Origin: Candidatus Parcubacteria bacterium
GTDB taxonomy: Bacteria > Patescibacteriota > Saccharimonadia > Saccharimonadales > 2-12-FULL-41-12
Assembly (NCBI GenBank): GCA_019347895.1
Contig: JAHWKM010000005.1
Coordinates: 1 to 60,485 of the forward strand
Direction: 5' to 3'
Length of the DNA: 60,485 bases
Each line of letters opens with the position of its first letter. Positions within the stretch are counted from its first letter, which is position 1. A program made the translations under genes and the position numbers. Below, piece by piece: positions 45,059 through 55,128 of this stretch. The notes under the pieces were generated by a model. The model was given only the letters and a program-made list of their open reading frames with translations. It did no database searches and was not told the origin of the DNA.

Positions 45059-46165
45059 TTAGAAGAAGCGTTTAATATCAACAATCGTAATTAAAATAAT
45101 AAGTCCCATTAAAGCCACGAAGCCAGCTCCGTGAATAAGTTCTTCTGTTTCTTTTTTTAACGGCTTGTTTAAGGCTCTGAACAGTAGCAATACAAATAGC
45201 CTGCCGCCATCCAGTGCCGGTATGGGAAGGGCGTTGATTATAGCCAAAGTAAGAGAGATTATGGCGATTATAACCAGTACGAAGCTAAGTCCGATCTGGC
45301 TGCCCGCTTCTAGGATTTTGACTATGCCGACCGGGCCTGTTACTTGCTCGCTAGCCGTTTTGGTGTCGCCTTTAAACAAGCTGGAGAAAACTTTTCCCAG
45401 GCCTTCAAAAGTCAGGCCTGTAAGCTGAGCAGACAGCCCGACGCCCACGATTGGCGCCGACCAGGTGCTGCGTTGCAGCTGAACGGCGCTGGCGCCGGGT
45501 TCGGTAGCAACACCAAGGAAGCCTCCGTCATTTTCTTGGTTTAGCGCCACCTCGAGAGCCTGGCGCTTGCCATTCCTTTCGATAACTATCGGTACGGTTT
45601 GGCCGGCATTTTCTTCTGTTAAATCACCGATTTCTCCTAAGCGGCTGATCTGTGTATTATTTATTGAGACTATCCGGTCGCCTTCCTTAATTCCGGCTTG
45701 CTCGGCCGGGGAATTTTCGGTGACCTTACTGGTAAGAACTTCTATTTCTTGGATTACTTTTGTATCGCCGGCGATGGTATATTGCTTATCGACCAGCTTC
45801 GGCATGCCTAGGACAGCTAGGGCGCTAAAAAGCAAAATTGCTACCACCAAATTCATAAAAACGCCCGCCAGCATAATCTTGATCTTGGTTTTTATCGGAG
45901 CCGCGCCGAAGGTGGCCGGCCGCCTGTCTTCGTCGTTTTCACCCTTTAGCTTTACAAATCCGCCCAGCGGCAACAGGTTTATTGTGAAGAGGAACTTGCT
46001 ATTATTTGTCTTAACCTTGCGTCCCCATACTTTTGGCGGGAAACCTATGCCAAATTCCTCTACTTCAACGCCGCCGCGACGGGCCGCCAAAAAATGCCCC
46101 CACTCATGGACCACAACCAAGCCCACGAAGAGCACAAAAGCTAAAACCATTAATAATACTGTCAT
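45059..46165 (-). CDS. rseP: Site-2 protease RseP-like (M50) with PDZ
   Basis: VVVHEWGHFLAARRGGVEVEEFGIGFPPKVWG...NALPIPALDGGRL. Confidence 0.93.
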   Translation of the reverse strand: MTVLLMVLAFVLFVGLVVVHEWGHFLAARRGGVEVEEFGIGFPPKVWGRKVKTNNSKFLFTINLLPLGGFVKLKGENDEDRRPATFGAAPIKTKIKIMLAGVFMNLVVAILLFSALAVLGMPKLVDKQYTIAGDTKVIQEIEVLTSKVTENSPAEQAGIKEGDRIVSINNTQISRLGEIGDLTEENAGQTVPIVIERNGKRQALEVALNQENDGGFLGVATEPGASAVQLQRSTWSAPIVGVGLSAQLTGLTFEGLGKVFSSLFKGDTKTASEQVTGPVGIVKILEAGSQIGLSFVLVIIAIISLTLAIINALPIPALDGGRLFVLLLFRALNKPLKKETEELIHGAGFVALMGLIILITIVDIKRFF

Positions 46166-46725
46166 ATGGTGAGGATTTCTTGTTCTTTGGTTTTGGCGGT
46201 TAACTCGACTTGGGTTTTGACCTTGGTCATTAGATCATCGATTTGTTTAGCGTAGCGTTTTTGTTCGTCCTCGCCGATTTGTTTGTCTTTTTTAGCCTGG
46301 TCGATCTCGCGCATGGCTTCGTGGCGGGCATTTCTCATGGCTATCATGCATTCTTCTACTTTTATATTAAGCTGCTTTACGATTTCGCGGCGGCGCTCTT
46401 CTGTTAGCGGTGGAATTTGGACGCGGACTACCTGGCCGTCGTCGCTGGGATTCATGCCTAATGTCGGGTTGTTCCTGATGCTATCTGAAATAGATTGTAA
46501 ATTATTCGGGTCAAAGGGGCGAATTTGCAACAGCTGAGGCTCCGGCGTCGTAATTGTCGCCACCTGGATAAGCGGCATTGGCGAACCATAAGCGTCTACC
46601 TTAAGGCTTTCCAGCATATCCGGATGGGCCCGGCCGGTGCGCAGCTTTTTTAGCTCATTTTTAAAATGCTCGGCCGCCGCCTGAAATTTATTCTCCGCCT
46701 GCTTAACTGATTGCTCTGGAGTCAT
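46162..46725 (-). CDS. frr: Ribosome recycling factor
   Basis: LKKLRTGRAHPDMLESLKVDAYGSPMPLIQVATI. Confidence 0.97.
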   Translation of the reverse strand: MTPEQSVKQAENKFQAAAEHFKNELKKLRTGRAHPDMLESLKVDAYGSPMPLIQVATITTPEPQLLQIRPFDPNNLQSISDSIRNNPTLGMNPSDDGQVVRVQIPPLTEERRREIVKQLNIKVEECMIAMRNARHEAMREIDQAKKDKQIGEDEQKRYAKQIDDLMTKVKTQVELTAKTKEQEILTI

Positions 46726-46745
46726 GTTATTTAAGTTTACCCTAT

Positions 46746-47336
46746 TTACGAAACTTCGCCCAAAGCCAGGCGGCTAAATCTTTTAACTACTATATTTTCG
46801 CCTAGTTTGGCGTTATTTTCCTTTACGTATTCAGCGATTGTCTGGTCAGGATTTTTTATAAAGGGCTGGTCAAGCAGGCAGCGCTGTGCAAAATGTTTTT
46901 TTAGCATTCCTTCTACTATTTGCTCTATCATATTTTCCGGCTTGCCCTCGGCTTTTATTTTTTCGCTGAATTCCGCCTTTACCTTTTCACGCGCGTCTTC
47001 AGGCACATCATCTTGGCTTATGTATTGGGGGCTGGAGGCCGCGATATGCATCGCCAGATTTTTAACCATATCTGTGAAGATTTCATTCCTGGCTACAAAA
47101 TCAGTCTCGCAGTTAACTTCTACGACGACGCCTATTCTGCTGTCGTGGTTGTATGTGCCGATAATGCCGGCGCGTGCTTCACGTTCGCCGCGTTTTTCAG
47201 CCTTGGTCAAGCCTTTTTTGCGCATGGCCTCCAGGGCTTTGTCAAAATCACCGCCGGTTTCTTCCAGGGCTTTTTTGGCGTCCGTTATGCCTACACCGGT
47301 AAGTTCGCGCAGCCGTTTAATTTGCTCTATATCCAC
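46746..47336 (-). CDS. tsf: Elongation factor Ts
   Basis: IKRLRELTGVGITDAKKALEETGGDFDKALEAMRKKG. Confidence 0.98.
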   Translation of the reverse strand: MDIEQIKRLRELTGVGITDAKKALEETGGDFDKALEAMRKKGLTKAEKRGEREARAGIIGTYNHDSRIGVVVEVNCETDFVARNEIFTDMVKNLAMHIAASSPQYISQDDVPEDAREKVKAEFSEKIKAEGKPENMIEQIVEGMLKKHFAQRCLLDQPFIKNPDQTIAEYVKENNAKLGENIVVKRFSRLALGEVS

Positions 47337-48071
47337 CTAGGCCTCCTTATCAGATTTTTCTTCTTCATCTTTATCACTTGTCTTAACTTTTGATTTGCCC
47401 TCGCTAATTGCCTGTTTTACATAATCAACAATTAGCTGCACGCCTTTTATGGCGTCGTCATTGGCCGGAATCGGGTAGTCAACCAGGCTCGGGTCAGCAT
47501 TGCTGTCGACTATAGCGACCACCGGAACTTTCAGCTTTCGAGCTTCCTTGACGGCGTTGAGTTCATTGTTTACATCAATTATAAATACCGCGCCCAGCTT
47601 GCCGGACATATGTTTAATCCCGCCGTATAAATAGTTCATATGGTCGATTTCTTCCTGGTAACGCTGTACTTCAAGCTTGTTATACTTGGCGTCCAGCGCT
47701 CCGGAATCCATTTTTTGTTCCAGGTCTTTTAGATGTTTGATGCGGTCATTCATAGTGGCGGTGTTGGTCAGCATGCCGCCAACCCAACGCTCTGTCACGA
47801 AAGGCATGTTAGTTTCATCGGCTGCTTGCCTAACGATGTCTTTAGCTTGGCGCTTAGTGCCCACCAACAGAACCTGCTTGCCGGCGGCAGAGGTAGCCTC
47901 AATGAAGCTTAGAGCTTCATCCAGTTTTTTAACGGTTTTTGTCAGGTCGATTATATGGCTGCCGCCGCGTTTGCTGTGAATATAGGGCGCCATTTTAGGA
48001 TGCCAGCGGCTGGTCTTGTGCCCAAAGTGAACACCCGCCTCCAGCAGTTTTTTGATATCAACATTAGCCAT
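47337..48071 (-). CDS. rpsB: 30S ribosomal protein uS2
   Basis: LLEAGVHFGHKTSRWHPKMAPYIHSKRGGSHIIDLTKTV. Confidence 0.98.
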   Translation of the reverse strand: MANVDIKKLLEAGVHFGHKTSRWHPKMAPYIHSKRGGSHIIDLTKTVKKLDEALSFIEATSAAGKQVLLVGTKRQAKDIVRQAADETNMPFVTERWVGGMLTNTATMNDRIKHLKDLEQKMDSGALDAKYNKLEVQRYQEEIDHMNYLYGGIKHMSGKLGAVFIIDVNNELNAVKEARKLKVPVVAIVDSNADPSLVDYPIPANDDAIKGVQLIVDYVKQAISEGKSKVKTSDKDEEEKSDKEA

Positions 48072-48225
48072 TCGCTAATTCCTTTCGTCTTCACCGAAGG
48101 GCTCTAAACAGTGCCGAAGCGGCCGCTGAGTGAGAGGAATATTTCCCCGGTTGTTTAATTATTACTCTGGAACAGTATCACACCTGTTGACCTATGTCCA
48201 GGTATACGATAGAATCTATATCCTA

Positions 48226-48555
48226 ATGAAGAAAGAAATTCACGCCAAAAACTATCGGCCTGTAGTGTTCCAGGACATATCCAATGGAACGACCTTTTTG
48301 ACGCGTTCTACCGCCAAAGCGGAAGATACTATCAAGCTGGACGGAGCAGAATACCCGCTGATAAAAGTTCATATTTCCAGCGCTTCGCATCCGTTCTTTA
48401 CCGGCCAGGAGAAATTAGTCGATATCGAAGGCCGGGTTGATAAGTTCAAAGCCCGCGCCAAAGCCGCCGCCGACGCCCGCGCCAAAACCCAAGCCAAAGC
48501 TAACAAGCCCGCGGCCAAAAAAGAAGAAAAAGAAGCACCTCAAAAAATCGGCTAA
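48226..48555 (+). CDS. rpmE: 50S ribosomal protein bL31 with Ala/Lys-rich C-terminal extension
   Basis: [30 protein letters not shown]...[24 protein letters not shown]. Confidence 0.9.
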   Translation: MKKEIHAKNYRPVVFQDISNGTTFLTRSTAKAEDTIKLDGAEYPLIKVHISSASHPFFTGQEKLVDIEGRVDKFKARAKAAADARAKTQAKANKPAAKKEEKEAPQKIG

Positions 48556-48701
48556 TTTAATCATTCAAAAACTTTATCAAAATATTGACTCTTCTGAAGC
48601 ATATGCCCTAAATACTAAGATTCAAAAAATGCTATCATCTCTCTCAAAAAGACTTAAAGAAAAAATACCATCAACCATAAGCAATAAATAATAAACCAAC
48701 C

Positions 48702-49754
48702 ATGTATGAAAAAGAACAATTATTAAGAACCGAATACGAAGAATTGCAGAAAAAACTGCAGGATCCTGATATTTATTCTGATAAGTCTTATCCTAAGCTG
48801 GCCAAACGGGTCAGTGAATTAGAGGAAGTTATCGGCCTGTTTGAACAGCTTCATAAAATTCAAGTAAATGAAAAATTGACTCAGGATATAGTCAATGCCG
48901 GTGGAGAATTATCAGAGCTGGCTCATGAAGAATTAGATGCTATAAAAGAACAGCGGCTGGCTGCCGAGCAAGCTTTGGAAGAAGTGTTGACGCCGAAAGA
49001 TCCCAATGACGAGCGAAATGCCGTCATAGAAATACGCGCCGCAGCCGGCGGCGATGAAGCCAGCTTGTTTGCCGGCGAACTGTATAAAATGTATGCCCGC
49101 TGGGCTGAAAATCATGGTTTTAAGACAGTACACGTAGACGACAGTCCTTCCGAGGCCGGTGGTTTTAAAGAAGTTATTTTTGAAATAAACGGAAATGAAG
49201 CCTATAAAAATCTGAAGTTTGAAGCCGGTGTTCACCGCGTACAAAGAGTTCCCGTTACGGAATCCCAAGGCCGAGTGCACACCAGTACAGTAACAGTTGC
49301 CGTAATGCCTGAAGCCGAGGAAACCGACATGGAAATCAAGCCGGAAGATCTGCGAATAGACGTTTTTCGCTCCGGCGGCCACGGCGGCCAGAGCGTGAAT
49401 ACCACGGATTCGGCCGTGAGGATAACCCATGTCCCAACCGATACCGTGGTAACCTGTCAGGATGAAAAATCACAGATAAAAAATAAAGAAAAAGCTATGG
49501 GAGTTCTGCGCTCTCGCTTGCTCCAAGCCAAAATCGAAGCCGAGCAAAAAGAATTGTCCGATGCCCGGCGCAAGCTAATTGGCTCTGGCGACCGCTCGGA
49601 AAAAATCCGCACTTATAACTTTCCCCAGGATCGCATCACAGACCACCGCATAGGCTATTCCCGTTCCAACATCCCGACCGCCCTAACCGGCGACATAGAC
49701 GATTTGATAGAAAACCTCCACCAAGCTTTTCGCACCGCAACTGAAAACAAGTGA
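48702..49754 (+). CDS. prfA: Peptide chain release factor 1
   Basis: [27 protein letters not shown]...[25 protein letters not shown]. Confidence 0.97.
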   Translation: MYEKEQLLRTEYEELQKKLQDPDIYSDKSYPKLAKRVSELEEVIGLFEQLHKIQVNEKLTQDIVNAGGELSELAHEELDAIKEQRLAAEQALEEVLTPKDPNDERNAVIEIRAAAGGDEASLFAGELYKMYARWAENHGFKTVHVDDSPSEAGGFKEVIFEINGNEAYKNLKFEAGVHRVQRVPVTESQGRVHTSTVTVAVMPEAEETDMEIKPEDLRIDVFRSGGHGGQSVNTTDSAVRITHVPTDTVVTCQDEKSQIKNKEKAMGVLRSRLLQAKIEAEQKELSDARRKLIGSGDRSEKIRTYNFPQDRITDHRIGYSRSNIPTALTGDIDDLIENLHQAFRTATENK

Positions 49755-49769
49755 ACTTGTTTTCAGTTG
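49738..49769 (+). terminator. 15-bp stem-loop spanning the prfA stop codon
   Basis: CAACTGAAAACAAGT-GA-ACTTGTTTTCAGTTG; stop TGA overlaps the loop. Confidence 0.5.
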
Positions 49770-49832
49770 TTCTTGGCACATTTTGTATTATTTGGGCTGT
49801 AAACAGTCGACTGTAACCTGTAAACTACATGC

Positions 49833-50699
49833 ATGACTATTGCGCAGTGGTTGTTTGATGTGATGCAGAAGCTGGGCGAGGCCGGGGTGGATTCCCCGCG
49901 GCGCGATGCCTTAGTGCTCTTGGAAGATACGCTAAATAAAGATCGGGCCTGGATAATTACTCATCCGGAATATGAAATTCCAGGTCATCAACTACACGAA
50001 ATTAACCAGCTTGTTAAGCGACGGATTGACCGCGAACCGCTGGCATATATCCGAAACAAAGCGTGGTTTTACAAAAGATTTTTTAACGTCACTCCTGATG
50101 TTATGATCCCCCGCCCCGAATCCGAATCATTCATCAATCTTATAAAACAAATCACGAATGATAATGTGAAAGGTCTGACCTTTCACATAGTGGATGTGGG
50201 GACTGGGAGCGGTTGCTTGGCTATTACGGCTAAGCTTGAACTTCCGAGCCGCGAGAAATTTCCGGGCTGCGAAGTAATCGCCATTGAAAATAGCGAAAAG
50301 GCTTTAAAAGTTGCCAAAAAAAATGCTGAAAAACACCAAGTGCATATTCAGTTCTTAAAAGGCAATCTGCTTGAACCCCTGCTAAATACTAACTACGAAC
50401 TACGAAATACTATCTTGATGGCTAACCTACCCTACGTGCCCGATGGCTTAGTAACCAGTCCGGAGATAAAGCAGGAGCCAGCCGAAGCATTGTTCTCCGG
50501 CAAGGACGGCCTGGATCATTACCGTAAATTCTTCACACAAATTGCAACAATGTCGCAAATCGATAATAGAAGTATAGGGTTGGAATATGTATTAACTGAG
50601 TCTTTAAAAACTCAGCACGCAGAAATGATTAAGCTGGCGAAGAAAACCGGTTACAAGCTAATCAAAACCGACGTGTTAATACAAATCTTTAGAAAATAA
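49833..50699 (+). CDS. prmC: Peptide chain release factor N5-glutamine methyltransferase
   Basis: PRRDALVLLEDTLNKDRAWIITHPEYEI...VDVGTGSGCLAI...LMANLPYVPDG. Confidence 0.92.
   Translation: MTIAQWLFDVMQKLGEAGVDSPRRDALVLLEDTLNKDRAWIITHPEYEIPGHQLHEINQLVKRRIDREPLAYIRNKAWFYKRFFNVTPDVMIPRPESESFINLIKQITNDNVKGLTFHIVDVGTGSGCLAITAKLELPSREKFPGCEVIAIENSEKALKVAKKNAEKHQVHIQFLKGNLLEPLLNTNYELRNTILMANLPYVPDGLVTSPEIKQEPAEALFSGKDGLDHYRKFFTQIATMSQIDNRSIGLEYVLTESLKTQHAEMIKLAKKTGYKLIKTDVLIQIFRK
50165..50187. repeat. 23-bp perfect palindrome inside prmC
   Basis: TGTGAAAGGTC-T-GACCTTTCACA. Confidence 0.85.
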
Positions 50700-50701
50700 A
50701 A

Positions 50702-51886
50702 TTATTCTGCAGCTTCAAGCGTAGCTTCTATAGTCATCTCAGCGCCGTCCCGAATAACCGTGAGCTTTACCTTATCGCCTACCGAAAGACGCCCGAGCAC
50801 AGAGGCTAAGCTATTACGATCGTTGATTTTGTTATCGTTGACTTTGACTATTATGTCTTTTTCTTTTAAGCCGGCTTTGGCGGCCGGGCTATCCTTAATA
50901 ATTGGCGACCCGTTTTGGAGAGGCGCGAGATAGGATCCCCGCTTGGTATCTAGGTTAAGTTGGTAGGCAATATCATCGGTCAGGTTGATGTAGCGGACGC
51001 CAAGATAAGGCCGGCGCAACTCCCCCGTATCAAGCACGCTTTTGATCAATCCGCTGATATCGCTTATAGGGATGGCGAAGCCGATATTTTCGGCCGACCC
51101 TGCGGCTACCGCCGTATTTATGCCGATAACTTCTCCGCTCATATTGACCAGCGGGCCCCCGGAATTACCTTGGTTGATGGCTGTGTCGGTCTGAAAAAGA
51201 TTTTGCAGCGTTTCGCTGCCTGAAGCGGCTGAACCGGCACTGGCTTCGATGTTCCGGCCGTAACCGGAAATTATGCCGGCCGTAACTGTGTTTTGAAATT
51301 GGCCCAGGGCATTGCCGATAGCTATTACTTTGTCCCCTACATTTACTTTTGATGAATCTCCTAATTTAACAGGCTTCAGATCTTTACCTTTTTTATCATT
51401 AACTTTTAAAAAGGCAATGTCCAGCGGGTCATTCGCTCCCGTTCGGCCAACTACGCTTATATCATCCAGCTCCGTGCCGTCAGACAATGTTACCGATATA
51501 TTGTCAGTATTCTCCAGTATAACGTGGCGATTGGTGACAATTATCCCGTCAGCACTTACGATAAAGCCGGTTCCGGCGCTTTTTTGGGAAAATTCCCTGG
51601 CTCCGAAAAATGTATCGGTCACACCCGTACTGATGACATTGACTGATACTACGCTCTGCCCTACTTCTTCGGCTAACTGGGCGATCAAACCGCTTTCATT
51701 ATTGACAATTTGCTGCTGGGCTTCACGACCTTGATTGACGGCGGTTTTATCATTACTGTAGTAGCCGCCCACGAATCCTGCGCCTACGCTGGCGATAAGC
51801 ATTAATATTACCAGTCCGATTTTTTCGCTCATTGAAAACGGCTTCTTCTTAGCTGATTCAAAAGACTTGGATTGATTATTTTCCAT
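50702..51886 (-). CDS. HtrA/DegP-like trypsin-PDZ protease
   Basis: GTGFIVSADGIIVTNRHVI...NDPLDIAFLKV...TDTAINQGNSGGPLVNMSGEVIGINTA. Confidence 0.96.
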   Translation of the reverse strand: MENNQSKSFESAKKKPFSMSEKIGLVILMLIASVGAGFVGGYYSNDKTAVNQGREAQQQIVNNESGLIAQLAEEVGQSVVSVNVISTGVTDTFFGAREFSQKSAGTGFIVSADGIIVTNRHVILENTDNISVTLSDGTELDDISVVGRTGANDPLDIAFLKVNDKKGKDLKPVKLGDSSKVNVGDKVIAIGNALGQFQNTVTAGIISGYGRNIEASAGSAASGSETLQNLFQTDTAINQGNSGGPLVNMSGEVIGINTAVAAGSAENIGFAIPISDISGLIKSVLDTGELRRPYLGVRYINLTDDIAYQLNLDTKRGSYLAPLQNGSPIIKDSPAAKAGLKEKDIIVKVNDNKINDRNSLASVLGRLSVGDKVKLTVIRDGAEMTIEATLEAAE

Positions 51887-51925
51887 AAGCCTTATTATAA
51901 CGTCCTTCCCGGATTCATTAAAAAA

Positions 51926-52678
51926 TTAAATTGTTTTGTCGCCCCATTGGCCGAAAACAAGCAGCACAAATACAATCGCAAACATGGTGAAAATAATCTG
52001 CTGGCGAATAGTGGAGGACAGCCGGTCGCTGCTTTCTAAATAATAAAGCCCTGCCAGTCCGAAAGATAACGAGCCAAGCAAAAGCGCCGGATGGGCAATG
52101 GGGCCAAAAAACAGTAGCCAGTGGCCTAAAACCCACATTATCGCGCCCGCGAAAAAAGCCCATATAGAAGATAGTAGCCTGCCATGTTTTTCGTCAAAAG
52201 CATTTAAGAAATGCCGGGCTGAAAAATATCCAACCACCCAATAGGCCGCCACATAAACCGCCAGGACACCGTCATCGATAGCGTAAAAAATGCTCGAAAA
52301 ACCTAAGACCGCCGCGATCAAGGCTTGAAGTGATATTAGGCCAACTTTTACACCAGGCTTGATATAAAGCAACCAAATTTCAAACAAAACAACCCATAAT
52401 ATTTGCAGCCACATAGCGCTAGTGGAGCTCATAAACATTAAAAAGCTAACACCGACTATAATATCAACCGCATTTGTTCTAAGATGTGCCAGCCAATATC
52501 TGGGATGCAAGGCAAACATCCGCCATTTACTCATAAGCAAAACCGCTAGCGCCACATATACTAGATCAAGGCGAACCAAAACCAGCAAAACCGGCGGCAG
52601 CAGGGCCAGGAAACTAAGATGAAACGCATGAGCAAAACCCCGGCCGGGACGTATTTTTTCGACAATATATTTAACCAC
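51926..52678 (-). CDS. Hypothetical multi-pass membrane protein
   Basis: 250-aa polytopic hydrophobic ORF. Confidence 0.55.
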   Translation of the reverse strand: MVKYIVEKIRPGRGFAHAFHLSFLALLPPVLLVLVRLDLVYVALAVLLMSKWRMFALHPRYWLAHLRTNAVDIIVGVSFLMFMSSTSAMWLQILWVVLFEIWLLYIKPGVKVGLISLQALIAAVLGFSSIFYAIDDGVLAVYVAAYWVVGYFSARHFLNAFDEKHGRLLSSIWAFFAGAIMWVLGHWLLFFGPIAHPALLLGSLSFGLAGLYYLESSDRLSSTIRQQIIFTMFAIVFVLLVFGQWGDKTI

Positions 52679-52727
52679 TTATTTTATCTCCAAACTCTTT
52701 TTAGCCTGTCCGCGTTTTATTTGACGG

Positions 52728-54419
52728 CTAGATGTCACTGCCGAGTATTATAACAAAGTCAGCAAAACTCGGTTGAATGGTTTTATCGGGCAAAGATCCG
52801 GTAGCAAAAACTTTAAAACGGCGCTGCAAATAGTGCTTGGTGTATTTTTTATCGCCATCTCGCATATCAATTAAAATTGTCTTGGGGTAATTAAGAGTAG
52901 GCGCGTTATCCGAACCGATAACCTTGTAGCCGTAAGACTTCAGCTCCTCGACTTTTTCCTTGCCCAGGCCGGATTTGGACGTTCCATTTAAAACAAGCAC
53001 GCTGGCGTTTTCATCTTTTATAAAGCTGTCTTTGAGGGTGTTCCTTATATAGGAATGAATCTCCGCGTAATTCCCTGCTCCTGTCCTTGGAATAACCACG
53101 GACTGGCCGTCAATGGTAGATGTTGCCACGAAATCATTTGGCGGATCGGCTAAACCGATAGAGACTATTTTAGAGCTATCAATGTCTTTGAATATTTCAT
53201 GCAACCTGGCCAAATCCTCCAGGTTAAAATTAGATTTAATGTGATTGCCGAAATTATCCAGCAGTTGGGAAATTTTGGCCGGATTGGAATAAGTTTCGGC
53301 GCTCATAATCTTATTTTTAGTAGCCGTGATTATTGCCCTTTGTCTTTCAGACCGATCGAAATCCCCGCGCTTACTTGAGAAGCGCGACCTGGAATAAGCC
53401 AACGCTTCGAAGCCGTCCATATGCTGGTAACCCTTTTTGACACTAAGGGTGTAGGGCCTTCCGTTAATACGCATCTGCTCATGGATCGGCTGGGTCGCTT
53501 CAAAATCAATTCCGCCAATGGTGTCTATGGCTTTTTCAAAGCCGGAAAAATCTATCGCGCTGCGGTAATGCACGGGTATTCCTAAAACTTCTTCGACAGT
53601 ATTTTGAACTAAGTTAAATCCCTCATTTTCAGCTCGGTCTTTTACTTGGTCGGTAATTTTGCCGGCATTGTTAAGAACGGATGATTTGCCGGTATAAAAA
53701 ACGCTGTTGATTTTCATGGAGCCATTACCTGGAACTTCGACCAATAAGTCGCGCGGTATACTGACCAAACCGGCTTCTTTGGCAATAGGGTCAATGCTAA
53801 CTAATATAATTGTATCTGTTAAATCCGGTCCCGTGTGCCCTTCGCCGCCGCGTCCCAGGAGTAATATATTAACCCGTCCGTCTCCCTCGACTCTTAATTT
53901 GGATGGGTCGACTCCGCCATGCAGAGCGGCGGCGTTACCTCCGCCGCCTAAAATTTTGCGTAAATTTATATAGCCCTTAGCCGCCAAAAATCCAAATATA
54001 GCCAGCAAGATAAGTACTATAACGCCGGCAATTTTTAAGCGTTTTTTCCGCTTAGCTTTTTTGGCGTCATAAGGATCGATACCATCGACTCCGTTTTCTT
54101 TCTTCCGGCGCCAAGGCAAAAGCTTTGATCGTTTGCTATATGCCGGGCGCTGAACCACCGAGGGCACATCTATGGCTTGATTGGTTCTCGGCTGGCTGAA
54201 TCCTTCGCCGCTAGCTTTAAAATCACTGATATTTTGCGGTCTGGCAGCTGGCTGATTAGAATTATGTTCGCCTGTATTAAATCCGATGCCGCTTGAGTTG
54301 GAGGCGGATCCGGATTTAATGCCGTCGATAGAAACTCTGGGTTTTCTATATCTGTTTTTTTTATCGTTCATATACTTTGTCAAAGAACCAGTATAACTTT
54401 TTCTAGCCTTTCTTGCCAT
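52728..54419 (-). CDS. LytR-CpsA-Psr (LCP) family protein with C-terminal LytR domain
   Basis: ILLLGRGGEGHTGPDLTDTIILVSIDPIAKEAGLVSIPRDLLVEVPG...AYSRSRFSSKRGDFDRSERQRAII. Confidence 0.93.
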   Translation of the reverse strand: MARKARKSYTGSLTKYMNDKKNRYRKPRVSIDGIKSGSASNSSGIGFNTGEHNSNQPAARPQNISDFKASGEGFSQPRTNQAIDVPSVVQRPAYSKRSKLLPWRRKKENGVDGIDPYDAKKAKRKKRLKIAGVIVLILLAIFGFLAAKGYINLRKILGGGGNAAALHGGVDPSKLRVEGDGRVNILLLGRGGEGHTGPDLTDTIILVSIDPIAKEAGLVSIPRDLLVEVPGNGSMKINSVFYTGKSSVLNNAGKITDQVKDRAENEGFNLVQNTVEEVLGIPVHYRSAIDFSGFEKAIDTIGGIDFEATQPIHEQMRINGRPYTLSVKKGYQHMDGFEALAYSRSRFSSKRGDFDRSERQRAIITATKNKIMSAETYSNPAKISQLLDNFGNHIKSNFNLEDLARLHEIFKDIDSSKIVSIGLADPPNDFVATSTIDGQSVVIPRTGAGNYAEIHSYIRNTLKDSFIKDENASVLVLNGTSKSGLGKEKVEELKSYGYKVIGSDNAPTLNYPKTILIDMRDGDKKYTKHYLQRRFKVFATGSLPDKTIQPSFADFVIILGSDI

Positions 54420-54459
54420 ACTGCAATGAGACAAAAAATGTGATAATCTCTAGAGATAC

Positions 54460-55113
54460 ATGAATAATATACCGATTTATGGGGACCCGAATCCCCAGCC
54501 GTTTTCGCAGCCCGAACCAACGCCCCAGAAGCCAAAAAAGAAACTCAGTAGAGAGGTAATTTCGACTCTTTTGATTATCGCGGCGGCTCCGTTGATTGCC
54601 TTTATCTTGACGATATTTGTTTTTCAATCTTACGAAGTGGAGGGTGATAGTATGGAGCCTACCCTGCAAAACAAAGACCGACTAATAGTTAATAAGATAA
54701 ATAAGACTTGGTCTAATGTTAGCGGCCATAACTATTTGCCCGAGCGATTTGAAATTATCATATTTAATTACACCGGCTCCAATACAAACGGCGAAGGCGA
54801 CAAACAACTTATTAAGCGAGTGGTCGGTTTGCCCGGCGATAGAATAGTCATCAAAGATGGGGCGGTTACAATTTACAATGACGGGAATCCGGACGGGTTT
54901 AACCCGAAAGACAAGGATGAACAGCTGGACACAGCAGCTAGCACGACTGACGGTAATATCGATGAAACCATCGGCAAAGGCGAAGTTTTCGTAATGGGAG
55001 ATAACCGGCAAAATTCTCTTGACTCGCGGGTTTTTGGCCCGGTTAGCACTTCGGAAATTATTGGCAATCTGGCGCTGCGTATTTATCCTTTAGATGAAGT
55101 TCAAAGGTATTAG
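54460..55113 (+). CDS. lepB: Signal peptidase I
   Basis: VEGDSMEPTLQNKDRLIVNKI...QLIKRVVGLPGDRIVIKDG...VFVMGDNRQNSLDSRVFGPV. Confidence 0.95.
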   Translation: MNNIPIYGDPNPQPFSQPEPTPQKPKKKLSREVISTLLIIAAAPLIAFILTIFVFQSYEVEGDSMEPTLQNKDRLIVNKINKTWSNVSGHNYLPERFEIIIFNYTGSNTNGEGDKQLIKRVVGLPGDRIVIKDGAVTIYNDGNPDGFNPKDKDEQLDTAASTTDGNIDETIGKGEVFVMGDNRQNSLDSRVFGPVSTSEIIGNLALRIYPLDEVQRY

Positions 55114-55128
55114 AGCTAAATTAGCTCT
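55112..55128. terminator. Palindrome shared by convergent lepB and parB 3' ends
   Basis: AGAGCTAA-A-TTAGCTCT covering both stop codons. Confidence 0.45.
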
